Below, piece by piece: positions 33,255-43,770 of a stretch of 64,000 nucleotides of DNA. The DNA is from Pseudopyrenochaeta lycopersici (Eukaryota > Ascomycota > Dothideomycetes > Pleosporales > Pseudopyrenochaetaceae). A program made the translations under genes and the position numbers. The stretch spans positions 62,001 through 126,000 of the forward strand of contig NHZP01000039.1 of NCBI GenBank assembly GCA_003313425.1. The letters run 5' to 3'. Under the pieces are notes generated by a model. That model was not told the origin of the DNA and searched no databases. It saw only the letters and a program-made list of their open reading frames with translations. Every line of letters starts with the position of its first letter. The first letter of the stretch is position 1.

Positions 33255-34447
33255 ATGTTTACAATGGCGAAAACAGCAGTCCAAAATGTCGTGGTAGTCG
33301 GCGGATCCTACGTCGGGCTGAACCTTGCCGAATCCCTCGCGACAACCGCACAAGGACGCTTCCGCGTCTTATTAATTGAGAAAAATAGTCATTTCCAGCA
33401 CCTTTTTGCGTTTCCACGCTACGCAATCACTAGCAAAGTCGATACCCATAAGGCATTCATTCCGTATCAAAAGAGTCGTCTGGGAGAAAGAGGCGCAATT
33501 GTGCAAGCCAAGGTTCTTGCGTTGACAAAGGATGACATCGTGCTGGATCGCCAAATAAGTCTTGACGGTCAGAAAACAGATCGGATTTCATACGCTGCAC
33601 TCGCCATCACAACGGGTACAAAGTTAACCCGCCAAGCACGCTGCCGGGGAGCGAGAAGCTGGATGGAACAGCTTACCTGCGAAAGCACGCCGCACAAGTA
33701 GAACGAAGTCGAAATATTGTGATCATCGGAGGTGGGGCGGTGGGAGTTCAGATGGCGACCGATGTTAAAGAGCTTTTTCCAGAGAAAAACGTCACTCTGG
33801 TGCATTCTCGATCGAACGTAATGAGCAAATTCCATATGGGGCTACATGAAGTAGTCAAGCAGCGGTGTGATGACCTTGGGGTCAAATTAACGCTTGGTCG
33901 AAGAGTTAAGCTGCCACAAAACGGATATCCAACCGACGGCCGGGAGTTCAATGTCTCACTAGTCGACGGTACTCAAATTCCTGCCGACTTCGCCGTCATT
34001 TCGACTGGCCAAACACCCCAGTCTGATATTCTGCGGTCTTTGTCCCCGGACAGTATTGATGCACAAAATTTCATCGAGGTCAGGGACACTCTACAGATCA
34101 AGGATGAGCGGTACTCCAATATCTTCGCCCTTGGTGATATCGCCGCTACAAAGGCGCATAAAGCAGCGAGGCCGGCCCTAAAACAAGCCGAGATTGTCGT
34201 CAAGAACATAAATACTCTCCTCAGCGGTAAAATGGAACCCCTGGATAAGTATGAAGTTACAGATCCAGCGGCGATACATTTGACGTTAGGAATTTACAAG
34301 AGCGTCATTTTTAGAAACCCGAGGAAAGATGGATCAACGGAGGGGGAGCAGCCTGTTATCATGCATAAAGATGATGGGAAGTTTGACATGGGAATCGACG
34401 GGGTTTGGGCGAGGAGGGGAGCGGATGTTACCCACGCTTTGCTGTAA
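33255..34447 (+). pseudogene. AIF/FSP1-like FAD-dependent oxidoreductase with one-base frameshift
   Basis: Pyridine nucleotide-disulphide oxidoreductase of the AIF/AMID (FSP1) type, expected to pass electrons from NAD(P)H via FAD. An FAD-binding strand and glycine loop (NVVVVGGSYVGLNLAESL), the NAD(P)H loop (IVIIGGGAVGVQMATDV) and the C-terminal FAD motif (IFALGDIAATKAHKAARP) are all present. The frame breaks at 33628-33630: after TGTKLT the expected PPSTLPGSEKLDG continues one frame over, as if one C were lost from CCCC. Length is 1193 nt, one short of a multiple of three. There is no splice pair that repairs it. The start is ATG 33255 (MFTMAKTAV) or 33264. Either a recent null allele or a homopolymer sequencing error; about 397 aa if in frame. 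Confidence 0.85.
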
Positions 34448-34891
34448 ATCAGTTTATCGAGGAAATGTAGAGTGATTGGAAATGCATGTCTTTTATAATC
34501 TGTTCATGATTGGTCTTACTCCCAAACCAGGGTGGTCTGAAGGATCTTCCAGTTCCAAAACCTATGGTTTTCTTCGAATTTTCGTTCATCTCCCTTAGTC
34601 TTGTATCTAAAAACACTTCATTTTGACGGAAAATCAGCGAATAGAGAGCCATTGCATCGTGACTATATTAATAGTGATGAAAAAAATGTAAGATCACACT
34701 ACTGTTCGTCGCTGGCAACCGCCTTGGTAGATCGCGTCCTGCTCCAGCGTAGCTGAAGAAAAGTTGGCAAAATGAAAGAGAGTAGCATAAGTTTACTATT
34801 GCTAAAGAGGCAGGAACGATGTTTGGCATCGCCAGGTTTACAGCTGCGCGTCTAGCAAGCATGTTTCCGTGGAAATAAACTCCTTCGTCTC
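34448..34891. other. Spacer between converging genes
   Basis: 444 bp between the 3' ends of the AIF-like gene and the kelch gene. No supported feature; presumably both 3' UTRs. Confidence 0.4.
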
Positions 34892-35953
34892 CTATGGCGA
34901 GTATACGTCGAAATCCGCGACCGGCGCGCCTCCTTGTAACACACCTCCACCAGGAATATACACCCGTTTACCAACGCCCACTGCATATGTGCCGTGTCTT
35001 GGTATATCCATCGTGCCTATACTCTCCCATCGATCGGTCTTCGTGTCATAAACTTCAATCTCATTGAAAACTCCGCTCTCGATTGCCGTGTTGCCCTCGC
35101 CACCAAAAGTGTACACCTTATTGCCAATGACACCTGCTGCGATACCGCCTCTTGCTGTAGGCATGCGCGAATCTCTTGTTTTCCATCCTGCCTCTAGATT
35201 GCATAAGTCCAGTACAAAGACAGTATCCTTCACGTTGAGTTGGCCATGATCGCGGCCGCCTAAAATATACATCTGTGACCCTACAATGGCAGCCCCGGCG
35301 TGATCCCTTCCTTCCGGAATATGTTTCGCCGCTTCTGGCACTTGTAGCCACGTCTTTTCTTTTGTATCATAAATGGAAACCACCGTTACAGTTTCTTGCG
35401 TTCGATTACCGAAAAGTTCGAGAGCCGTCACTCCACCAGCTAAATAAATTTTGTCCTCATAAACACCGACTGCTGCACTGCCTCTTGCTTCATCAGACGG
35501 AAGGCCGGGGACTGGCTCCCAGCTATTACTAAAGGGATCATATACCCAAGAGTCAGGAACTGCGCGCCATGCTCTATTTATAATGTCGTCTCCTTCTACA
35601 AGCCCGCCCAGGACGTAAATCTGACCATCAACAACAGCAGCATTGAGATGATTCAAGGCTTTTGGGACTGGGGCACGGAAGGACCAGGTATTGGTGGCAA
35701 TGGAGTAAGATTGCATGAGTGGTGAAGTATCGAGGGGTATGGCTAAGGTGGAATCGTTACTTGGAACAATTCCACCTAGTATAGCTATCGTAGACGGAGG
35801 TAGAAACACTGTTGTGTGTTCTTGACGAGCTAGAAATGGGATAGGTGCGAGGGTACGCCATCTGGGTGGGTGAGATGCCGGCGTTGATGGGAGGGAAAGA
35901 CCGCGGCCAAGCCCGAACATAGACAAGAGGACACCTATCTGGTAAAAATGCAT
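34892..35953 (-). CDS. Secreted kelch-repeat beta-propeller protein
   Basis: Single exon, 353 aa. An N-terminal signal peptide (MHFYQIGVLLSMFGLGRGLS) is followed by a run of kelch repeats, each with a GG pair and a Tyr/Trp four to fifteen residues later. Examples are YVLGGLVEGDD, YLAGGVTALEL, MYILGGRDHGQ, VYTFGGEGN and VYIPGGG, with intervening YDPFSNSWEPV, YDTKEKTWLQV and YDTKTDRWESI. Five to six blades are evident, and the first and last probably close the ring. Secreted fungal kelch proteins of this size are common and poorly characterised; some relatives resemble galactose-oxidase-type propellers, but no catalytic domain is visible here. The gene converges on the AIF-like gene. Confidence 0.88.
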   Translation of the reverse strand: MHFYQIGVLLSMFGLGRGLSLPSTPASHPPRWRTLAPIPFLARQEHTTVFLPPSTIAILGGIVPSNDSTLAIPLDTSPLMQSYSIATNTWSFRAPVPKALNHLNAAVVDGQIYVLGGLVEGDDIINRAWRAVPDSWVYDPFSNSWEPVPGLPSDEARGSAAVGVYEDKIYLAGGVTALELFGNRTQETVTVVSIYDTKEKTWLQVPEAAKHIPEGRDHAGAAIVGSQMYILGGRDHGQLNVKDTVFVLDLCNLEAGWKTRDSRMPTARGGIAAGVIGNKVYTFGGEGNTAIESGVFNEIEVYDTKTDRWESIGTMDIPRHGTYAVGVGKRVYIPGGGVLQGGAPVADFDVYSP

Positions 35954-37282
35954 TTTGAAAGGTTAGACAGCGCTATGAATATTTGCGATACGCTCGAGGC
36001 TGCGGCAGTATGCAGATATTACATTGATATAGGCGACAAGCAAAGACTATCACAGCGTCATTGTATGCATCTAGCAGGTGCATACGCAAGTCCAACGAGG
36101 CAGTACATATAGAAAGCAAGGGTACAGCCGCGACTTGATGCAAGTGGCTCCTCTATCGAGTCGTGTTGATTGGCTTATCGGAATGGTCATGCATGAGGTA
36201 GCCAAATCTGGTCGTACGATATGTAAGCTGTTAATCTCCGCGTTCTCCGCCCGAAGTCCGATCCAAACAGATGCATTTTCAAGAACGTATTCAAGTATGC
36301 TTGCATATGGCCTGCTCAATAATCAATATTAAGGATATGACATTTTTCTGAAAAGATTGGGGCAGGTGATGCCACGGGATCCTACCAAGAAACTATGCAG
36401 TACATTGATGAATCAACAAGAATTGCAAAATATCGAAGAAACTGCGATTTCTTTTCTCGTGTATCTAGTATCAGCGCCATTGTTCATACAACAGACCGCC
36501 AATGCTGCCTCAAGGCTGTCAAGTAAATGACAGGGGATGCAAACAGGTTTCTACCAGCTTACATTCCAATCTGCGATGCAAGCTCTCCTACTAGATGACC
36601 TCGACTTAACTGACAAGCCGTCAGCTGACAACTTAGAAATTCTCCGGGGAAAACTGTTTCCTTACTAATGATTGACTAGCATGGGAAGGAACCAGGAATT
36701 GCGCGCTGCTTAGACCATATATGGATTCGTTGTTTGTAGATCTTGAGGAGCAGTATCTTAAATCGAAGGTGAGTGTATAATTCTGCTTATGTAAGGGTTA
36801 TGATTAGCGATGGTTAATTGATGCAAGGAGCCTAATTGAAGATTGGAATCTCATACCGGTTAGTATTTCAATTTATTGCATGAGCACTGGATACTCACAT
36901 GATCCGAAAAGAGGTTCGCAAACTGTATATCCATAATGGATACGCTTATGTAAATTTCTAGCGATCGGAAGTGTAGGTACTCTAAGTCAGAAGATGGAAA
37001 CGAGCCAAGGCATATGAAGTGAGTGAATGGCATCACCGCCTTTTGACAATACAGCAGATAACCATTGAAGCATGTCAATCTAGGATGACAGACTGGTACC
37101 TAATTTAACGTATCCTTAGCCTTATTCGACGACGCTGTACATGTGATTACAGCTACTTGTAAATATTGTGATTGAGTATATTCTTATGTTATTACAAGTC
37201 ATTGGAAAAGGCCTGCAACGGCTGTGCGATCGAGCATCCAGGTCCATTAATGGCAGTTGATATAAGAAGATGTATCACTGTT
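35954..37282. other. Intergenic region, no supported gene
   Basis: About 1.3 kb between two minus-strand genes. The frames at 36071-36332 are mirror overlaps of one another on opposite strands and carry no motif. The 300 bp next to 35953 should hold the kelch gene promoter. Confidence 0.45.
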
Positions 37283-38380
37283 TCAATACAAGCTTTTTCT
37301 TCGCTTCTCTGCTTGACTTTCCCAGTTCTTTGCCTTTTCAAAGCCATTCGAGAACGTCGCGAAATCCATTCTGGCTTTCATAACATCTTCTTTACTTGTC
37401 ATGACGAACGGCCCGTACTGAACTACATTTTGTTCAAGCGGAGGTCCTGCAACCAAGATGAAATGTGCTGGTTCAGAAGAATCCGAAGCTACTGTTGCCT
37501 TGAAGCTGTCCCCTTCCTTTCGAAATAAAACCAAGTCAAATTTGCGCGCAGAGGTGGTGGCTATATTTAACTCCCCGGATAGGAGATAGATGAAGGCACT
37601 CCATCCCATGGGAATAGCCTGTTCCACGTTGCCACCCGGCTGGACCGTAAAGTCGAGATACCACACCGGTGTGTACGCCAAGTTTTGAATTGACTGGACT
37701 CCGTAGCTGGTGCCGCTTATAACTTTCACTGCGACTTTGCCATCGTCACCTGTTGCTTTAGGGATCTCCTTTGCGAGGAGGTCACGATATCTGGGCTCGC
37801 ACATTTTCAGCGACTCTGGAAGATCGACCCAGAGCTGCAAGCCAGAGTTTGGAGAACCGTCTTCGTCGGGCAAGGGCATCTCTGAATGCATAATTCCCTT
37901 CCCCGCTGTCATGAACTGAAGGTCCCCAGAGTTCAGAACTCCCCGATTGCCCACAAAATCTTCGTGCTCTAGCCGGCCATTCAAAATATAAGAAATTGTT
38001 TCTTGGCCTCTGTGTGGGTGGTCAGGGAAGCCTTTGCCATCTGCTACTTCGATGTGATCCAGCATCAGGAACGGAGAGAAATTTCGAACTTCGGTTGTGC
38101 CGATGCTCCGGCGGACGAGGACACCAGCACCCTCGAGAGTCTCAATCGCACGGACAACCTTCTTTACTCCCCGAGGGGTTACCGTAGCAAGTTTGTCGTT
38201 GTCAGTCATGATGGGAAGGCTGGAATCTCCACTTGTGACGTTTTTAGGTTTAGAAATGTGATGGACGGTTTTTTCTCGGCGCGTTCTAACTTTGCGTAAA
38301 AATTTCGGGAGGTATGAAGACATGTGAAGCGACTTATGTGGTTGAAGCTTATACATTGGGGGTTTGATAAAATAAGACAA
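37283..38380 (-). CDS. Pirin family protein
   Basis: Single exon, up to 365 aa. Pirins are bicupin iron proteins, nuclear or cytosolic, some acting as redox-sensing transcription cofactors or quercetin dioxygenases. The first cupin is clear: FPDHPHRGQETISYILNG gives His121 and His123, and GKGIMHSEMP gives His165 and Glu167, the four metal ligands. The second cupin follows (WYLDFTVQPGGNVEQAIPMG onward) and the Pirin_C part ends in QYGPFVMTSKEDV. The N-terminal 55-60 residues before MTDNDKLATV are basic and poorly conserved. They could be a mitochondrial or other leader, or an artefact if translation starts at the MTDNDK methionine. The family is certain; the exact start is not. Confidence 0.92.
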   Translation of the reverse strand: MSYFIKPPMYKLQPHKSLHMSSYLPKFLRKVRTRREKTVHHISKPKNVTSGDSSLPIMTDNDKLATVTPRGVKKVVRAIETLEGAGVLVRRSIGTTEVRNFSPFLMLDHIEVADGKGFPDHPHRGQETISYILNGRLEHEDFVGNRGVLNSGDLQFMTAGKGIMHSEMPLPDEDGSPNSGLQLWVDLPESLKMCEPRYRDLLAKEIPKATGDDGKVAVKVISGTSYGVQSIQNLAYTPVWYLDFTVQPGGNVEQAIPMGWSAFIYLLSGELNIATTSARKFDLVLFRKEGDSFKATVASDSSEPAHFILVAGPPLEQNVVQYGPFVMTSKEDVMKARMDFATFSNGFEKAKNWESQAEKRRKSLY

Positions 38381-40010
38381 CTAAGCCCGTTGAGCCCCTC
38401 GTGTAAGCTATTCGACATAGTTAGTCTTGATTTCAAAAGTCCTGTCTTGATCAGCGCTTATTCATTACTCCCTAATAGACATTCTGGTGTATGTTGTAAA
38501 GCGATATTCCGGCTAGCTTCCTTAGCGTTGCGCTGACCAATCCGCCGGATGCTGTGAGATCCGACCCGGACAACTCCAATACAGTAATATTACAAGCGGA
38601 ATGCCTCCGAAACCATAATAAATCATGAATGTAGAGCCCAAATATGTGTAGAATCAAAGAAGCTACTTGTCGCCGACTGGTGCGCATGTTGCTTGGTCAA
38701 CAGCGTTGTAAGCCTCAGCTGGTTGAAGGCTGCGAATTCAACGCCAGAAGGCATCCTGACGGAACGAACAAGACTGACTGTTATTTTCAATTTTTATCAA
38801 CACTTGCACATATACAATTCAATCGTTTGTAGTGCCGGAGCTATAGGTTGCATAGTGAACCAATGCGTGTTCGCCTTTATCCACTGTCTATTCCACGTTA
38901 GTACGCTGCGGCGCGTGATGCCTGCTATGCAGGGCGATGCTGAAGCAAGGTTCGAAAAATTGCGTGATGAAGTTTTCGATTCTGAAGGTTATTCTCCAAG
39001 ACGATAAACGAATGGTACCATGCTGAGCTCAAGCAAATCTCTAGGATTCGGTAGCAAGTCGTTACACTTGAAAAGAGAAAGGTGCAGCTTCGGTCAGTTC
39101 TGGGGTGTTAGGTTTATCAATGCAAAGATATGACTCGAGACTGTCTCCATCCTTCGTTTCGTTGCAGTCCTCAGACATTTCGATCAGATGCATAGCCATA
39201 GTAGAGTCATACGGACGCAGGACAAAACGTCGGATCCTGGGCTGCCGAAAGATCATTTGCTCAATGATATAGGCGACGATATTGTAGGAGTAGAAATTTT
39301 AAGTAGGACTCGATGCTAATCATGAGCCAGGCGGACAAGCTGCATTGACTAGTTGCATTGATTCAAGGGAACGGTTCGCAGGAAGCTATGCAGCATGGTT
39401 GAAGAGCGAAAGGAAAACTGAGGTACTTATCGCCTAAATACAGTGGGCCCTCGTCTCATTATCGTATTGGTTACAGAGATGGTTTCTAATTCTGTGGGCC
39501 TTCTGATTAGAGTTCCTGCGATGCTCCCTAGCCGTTTCGCTCGAGCCGTTCGAAGGGACATTTGGCGTTGAACATTATGGTCAGACCCCGCAGAACGCAG
39601 GAAATATGTAGAGGCGAAAAGAAACCATGGGTGTGTGAGCCAATGATGCTACAACATCTCTGCGCAGATTGCACAGTGAGAAGAAACGAGATTCTTTCCT
39701 GCCTGCACAGCAAGCTCGAGCCACAGTGGCGCGGTGGCCAGTGCGCCGGCCATTCATGACGCAGCCCGATACGCACCCTGGTCTGACGAGTCAAAAAGTC
39801 CCTCAACACATTCGTGCCTGTCATCGTATCCTAGCATTCGTACCCTATTCTGGGTCTCTACTTCAACCGTCTCCATCTCCTCTTCGAACAACACATCCGC
39901 TCATTGCGGCTTAGCTTTCCCCGCATCCTTCCCCGCAGTCAGCTACTGAAGTCTCCACGTGTTCGCGGTGGGAGCTCACGCCACCAATCCTGGATATTGA
40001 AAAGTCAAGC
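38381..40010. other. Intergenic region, no supported gene
   Basis: About 1.6 kb separating the divergent pirin and F-box genes, so it must contain both promoters. Frames at 38693-39007, 39528-39824 and 39669-39914 overlap on opposite strands and lack motifs. A pyrimidine-rich stretch around 39840-39930 (CTCCATCTCCTCTTCG) fits a fungal 5' UTR ahead of the F-box gene. Confidence 0.45.
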
Positions 40011-41252
40011 ATGTCTGTCGATGTTGATGATGACGGGGGCGAGAGTGCAGGCGCTCAACGCGATCTTTTGACTGTCTTGCCTGACGAGCTCTTGCTGCAG
40101 ATTTTCGAGGCACTAGGTCGTGTCTCAAGGCGGGATCTCTGCAATGTTTCAAGGGTCAACAAAAAGTACCACCGGCTCAGCGATGCAGTGCTATACAAAA
40201 GCATTCTCTTCGAACGGCCAGAATTTCATCTTACATTCAGCGAATCTCTAAGTCGCCGACCGCGCCGTGGCTCTGCCATCTTTGAAATCAAGCTGGCGTA
40301 CCCGTCATCGGAGCTCTCGCAGCTGGCCCTCGACGCACCCGTTGCTGGTTCCCATTATGACCCCAAACGCTCTGATAGCCTCTCGCGTACGCTCTCGATC
40401 ATGTCAAATCTGGAAAAATTAGACATCTCGGTGCCAGCCGTGCTGTTGCATGGCATTGGTACCCTGTTCAATGGGCCTTTCGACCTCGCTTGTCTCAAGA
40501 CGTGCTCGTTATTCTACCAATGCGCCAACGATGAGTATTGGGACCTCCGAGAAAATATTCACATATTCGCTCACCCCTCCTTGGAGAATTTGACCATTCG
40601 AAGAGCGAAGCTGGATGAGAAAGGATTCGATCATATCGAGCGCCCTCACGAAACGGCCCTGAAGAAGCTGCATCTTATCGAATGCGACATCAATGACGAT
40701 TCTCTTGGCGATCTCCTCGAACTACCTGAAGCACTAGAAGAATTCGTCATGACACAAATAGAGGAGCCTGAGCCTGAGCTGGAAGAGAGCTCAGATAACA
40801 TCGGTGACTACATTCTTGCGCTCAAGTCGCAAGCCGAGTTCTTGAAGAGCATCACCATTGATTTCCCTTCTCTTACTGGTCGCAAAGCGCTGCGAATGAG
40901 GGAGTTCGAGGCTCTTACGACATTGAGGCTAAACTGGGACTACCAGCTCTTCGGAAAGTCATCGAAGAAACCACGCCTTCATTCAGTAGGCTTGCCACCC
41001 ATTCTGGAGGTTCTTGAGTTCTTCAACGACTTGGGTACTGATGAAGAAGTGAATGACCTCTTGTTGGCCATGATTGAGCAGAAGAACATCATCGCTAGGA
41101 CCTGGAAAACCATGGTGGTGGTTGACAGTGACGATGGGGTTTCTCAAGAGATCAAGGATGCATGCAAATCGGCAGGCTTGCAGTTGGACATCATTGGCGC
41201 ACTGGACAATGATGCAGAGACAGAGCCGGAGACAGACGAAGACAAGGATTAG
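40011..41252 (+). CDS. F-box protein
   Basis: Single exon, 413 aa. An N-terminal F-box (about residues 20-65: LTVLPDELLLQIFEALGRVS, then RVNKKYHRLS and the YKSI end) should bind Skp1 and make this a substrate adaptor of an SCF ubiquitin ligase. The rest is a leucine-rich, irregular repeat region (NLEKLDIS, SLENLTIRRAKLD, ALKKLHLIECDIND, ALTTLRLNWD) typical of fungal F-box/LRR-like proteins. The C-terminus is strongly acidic (DNDAETEPETDEDKD). The ATG lies shortly after a pyrimidine-rich leader, which supports it. The substrate is unknown. Confidence 0.88.
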   Translation: MSVDVDDDGGESAGAQRDLLTVLPDELLLQIFEALGRVSRRDLCNVSRVNKKYHRLSDAVLYKSILFERPEFHLTFSESLSRRPRRGSAIFEIKLAYPSSELSQLALDAPVAGSHYDPKRSDSLSRTLSIMSNLEKLDISVPAVLLHGIGTLFNGPFDLACLKTCSLFYQCANDEYWDLRENIHIFAHPSLENLTIRRAKLDEKGFDHIERPHETALKKLHLIECDINDDSLGDLLELPEALEEFVMTQIEEPEPELEESSDNIGDYILALKSQAEFLKSITIDFPSLTGRKALRMREFEALTTLRLNWDYQLFGKSSKKPRLHSVGLPPILEVLEFFNDLGTDEEVNDLLLAMIEQKNIIARTWKTMVVVDSDDGVSQEIKDACKSAGLQLDIIGALDNDAETEPETDEDKD

Positions 41253-41757
41253 GAATATCTCGACAGGCGCGTCACGGCCATTAACGCATATGATGAATGA
41301 CTGGTTACGATTAGACTCATACAATACAAAAATAGATTCAAGATATGACAATATAAATACTCAGAGTTTTTGGTTCACGAAATTCGATCATTCAGTGATT
41401 GCAAAAGCGTTTTCTTCTCGCGTTCCAGAAGGTATAATTCCTGCACATGCGTCACCTCACCACCCCGCAACTCCCAAGAGCCTCGCTGTTCGAGCCTTCG
41501 GTTTGCAAAAACTCCCCACGATCTTCACAATGCCAATTTTTTCACGTCTGGAGGATGTTGGTTTTAACACCTCGGTTTTTAACGTCCTTCACAATCTTGT
41601 TCTGTCTGGAACCCAGCTCATACTGGCTTCATAGATGCGTTTCCTACATGAATAGCTGCTGATGTTGTCCAAAGCTACCTTCCTAGCCAAACGCGTTATT
41701 GTCCTCGAGGTCCAAAGTGGCGTCCCATAAACATAGATGTCCGTTTCGTGGGAGACC
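41253..41757. other. Spacer between F-box gene and pogo-type element
   Basis: About 500 bp, probably the F-box 3' UTR; no gene supported. Confidence 0.4.
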
Positions 41758-41759
41758 TA

Positions 41760-41824
41760 ACGTGTCCCACAAGCGAGCGCCGCGCACAAGCGAGCGCCGC
41801 ACCCCACCAAGTTTGAGCACCTCT
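41760..41824 (+). repeat. Left terminal inverted repeat of pogo-type element
   Basis: 65 bp; pairs with 43153-43217 with a single mismatch (CCACCAAG against CCACTAAG). Confidence 0.92.
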
Positions 41825-42319
41825 ACCAGCGTACAGCTCAACTATAAATTTAAGTACTCTATAGATATTAATATGTAAGCTTAAGTAGCACCTATAGTAT
41901 CGTTTTTACAGATGCGCGAGTTATTCCTAGTCTCTCTGCACCTTTTATAGCGCGATAGAGCACGGCTGCTAAGGCCTGATTGCTCCCTACTGTAACGCAT
42001 TTCACGCCTAATCTATTAATCAGCCTCTTATTAAGTAACTATATCCTCTCTAACTCCTTTTATTAAGACTCCTTACTTCTAAATCTACTTTCTCTTACGC
42101 TGCTTTTACTAAGTTACTGCCTTATTAGCCTTCTTAAGGCTATTAATCTTACCCTCTATTAGCTTAGCTCTATATGCCCCTACTATAGCCCCCTTTATAA
42201 ACTAATTAAGCGCCTTAATAATTAAGGCTAGTAATAAGCTCTTATGCCGTTAAACGCGATCGCTAATTAGAGTTAATTAAGCCTTAAACTCACGTGGGTT
42301 CCTTGGTGTTTGAGGCTCC

Positions 42320-42512
42320 TAGAGAGCTCCTTACTGAGCTCCTTGCTGGGCTCCTTACTCAGCTCCTTGCTTAGCTCCTAGCTGAGCTCCTAGTTGAGCT
42401 CCTAATTGAGCTCCTAGCTGAGCTCCTAATTGAGCTCCTAGCTGAGCTCCTAATTGAGCTCCTAGCTAAGCTCCTAGCTGAGCTCCTTCCCGAGCTCCTA
42501 ACTGAGCTGCTG
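42320..42512. repeat. 12-bp minisatellite inside the pogo-type element
   Basis: About 15 head-to-tail copies of GAGCTCCTAGCT with variants (CTAATT, CTTGCT, CTTACT). On the minus strand the repeat encodes Gln-Leu-Gly-Ala in frame with the transposase C-terminus (visible as AQLGAREGAQLGA), so it arose by expansion of a codon block within the coding region. Confidence 0.88.
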
Positions 42513-43115
42513 GTAATAGCGTACGCAGCTGGACATCTAGCCTTAACAAGACAACGTCTAGCTGGAGAGGAATAAGGCCTGCTCCTCGAAATGCTGAGCG
42601 TATATTAACTGCAGTGAAAGCTTGATCAAATGCTGCTTTAAAGGCAGGCAGAAATTCAAGCTTAGTAATGTGGTTGATGTGGGCCTTAATCAAGCTCTCT
42701 ATCTGGTGGCTGTACGCCTTCTTAAGAGGAGAGAAGCAGCTAACGTCAAGAGGCTGCAGCAGATAAGATGAGTGTGGTGGCATGCAGAGGGTATAGATAG
42801 CCAATTTATGCCAACTAGACCTCTACCACGCGTTGATAGCAGCTCATTAGCCATATCACGTATAGCTGCGTATGTAGGCAGAAATCCACGCTGATCTGGA
42901 TTAAGTATATAATTAACTATCACCTCCTCTTCTAGCTAGGTAAGCTTCCTTAAGTTAGGCTGGCAATCGCGTCGAGCAGTAGTCCCAGCGCGTCAGCGAC
43001 GGATTGTTCTTTTAGACACGTTAAAGATTGCTGCAGTAGGCTAGTTGCCACTAATTTAATGCGCATGAATAGCTAAGATAGCAAGCTGGATATCTGCTTT
43101 GTTTGAAGGCATTTA
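42466..43115 (-). pseudogene. Transposase remnant (psq/Tc5-type HTH plus DDE_1 C-terminus)
   Basis: From right to left the minus strand reads IQLAILAIHAHX, AAIFNVSKRTIRR and then LEEEVIVNYILNPDQRGFLP and YAAIRDMANELL: the helix-turn-helix and CENP-B/Tc5 DNA-binding parts. Directly after VGINW the sequence jumps to YTLCMPPHSSYLLQPLDVSC, a motif that follows the catalytic domain in intact proteins. So the DDE core has been deleted near 42800-42820. Stops replace CAA, CAG and CGA codons, a C-to-T pattern. Confidence 0.85.
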
Positions 43116-43152
43116 AAGAGCGTGGCGTTGAGCTATTGTACGTTAAGATGAG

Positions 43153-43217
43153 AGAGGTGCTCAAACTTAGTGGGGTGCGGCGCTCGCTTGTGCGCGGCGC
43201 TCGCTTGTGGGACACGT
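43153..43217 (-). repeat. Right terminal inverted repeat of pogo-type element
   Basis: 65 bp, reverse complement of 41760-41824 with one mismatch; followed by the TA duplication. Confidence 0.92.
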
Positions 43218-43219
43218 TA

Positions 43220-43770
43220 TCATAGCGATCAACTCGGAGCAGAAGTTTTTCCCTGTGAGCATACTTGCGGTGCGATTGGATGCTAAAAAATACGGTGTAT
43301 ATGGTTAAAAAGGAACGGGGAACAATTCGTAGGGTTATCCCTTTCGGGCCAAGCGTAGTAAACGCTTTGTTCATGTAGCGACGGTAGTGCTCACAGCGAC
43401 TAGGACCTCTGCCTATGGACTACACAGCAAAATAACTACTCGTAATAATAATATTTTTATCGCCTTGATACTCCAGGTAAGCGCCATGGTAACATATACC
43501 TTGAATTTTCAGATACTAGGTTGCTGTATTGTGGAACTGGAACCGCTGTAGAGTTCATAGCCACCCACAAGAAGCGTCCAACAATTTCCTTCTGGACTTG
43601 CCTGATAGTGTGTGGTCTTAAGTCATATTTTCCGTTAACTTGACGAATTCTACTGTCTCAGTGTTGACTGATGGCGATAATCATTTTTCTTTGTTGATAA
43701 ATAAATTACTGAAGTATGCACACCCAGAAGGAAATAATACACTTGTAAATATAAAATTATTCGTTCATCC
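43220..43770. other. Intergenic region right of the pogo-type element
   Basis: About 550 bp, no supported feature. Confidence 0.4.

Larger units (their letters stand above)
41760..43217 (-). mobile_element. pogo/Fot1-type DNA transposon, internally deleted and mutated
   Basis: 1458 bp bounded by 65-bp terminal inverted repeats (41760-41824 and 43153-43217, one mismatch; ACGTGTCCCACAAGCGAGCG) and flanked by TA (41758-41759, 43218-43219). Within each repeat a 16-17-bp subunit (GCACAAGCGAGCGCCGC) is doubled. On the minus strand are parts of a DDE_1/Tc5-type transposase; the catalytic core is missing and several stops occur, so the copy is non-autonomous. Intact family members are somewhat longer (about 1.9 kb for Fot1). 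Confidence 0.92.
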
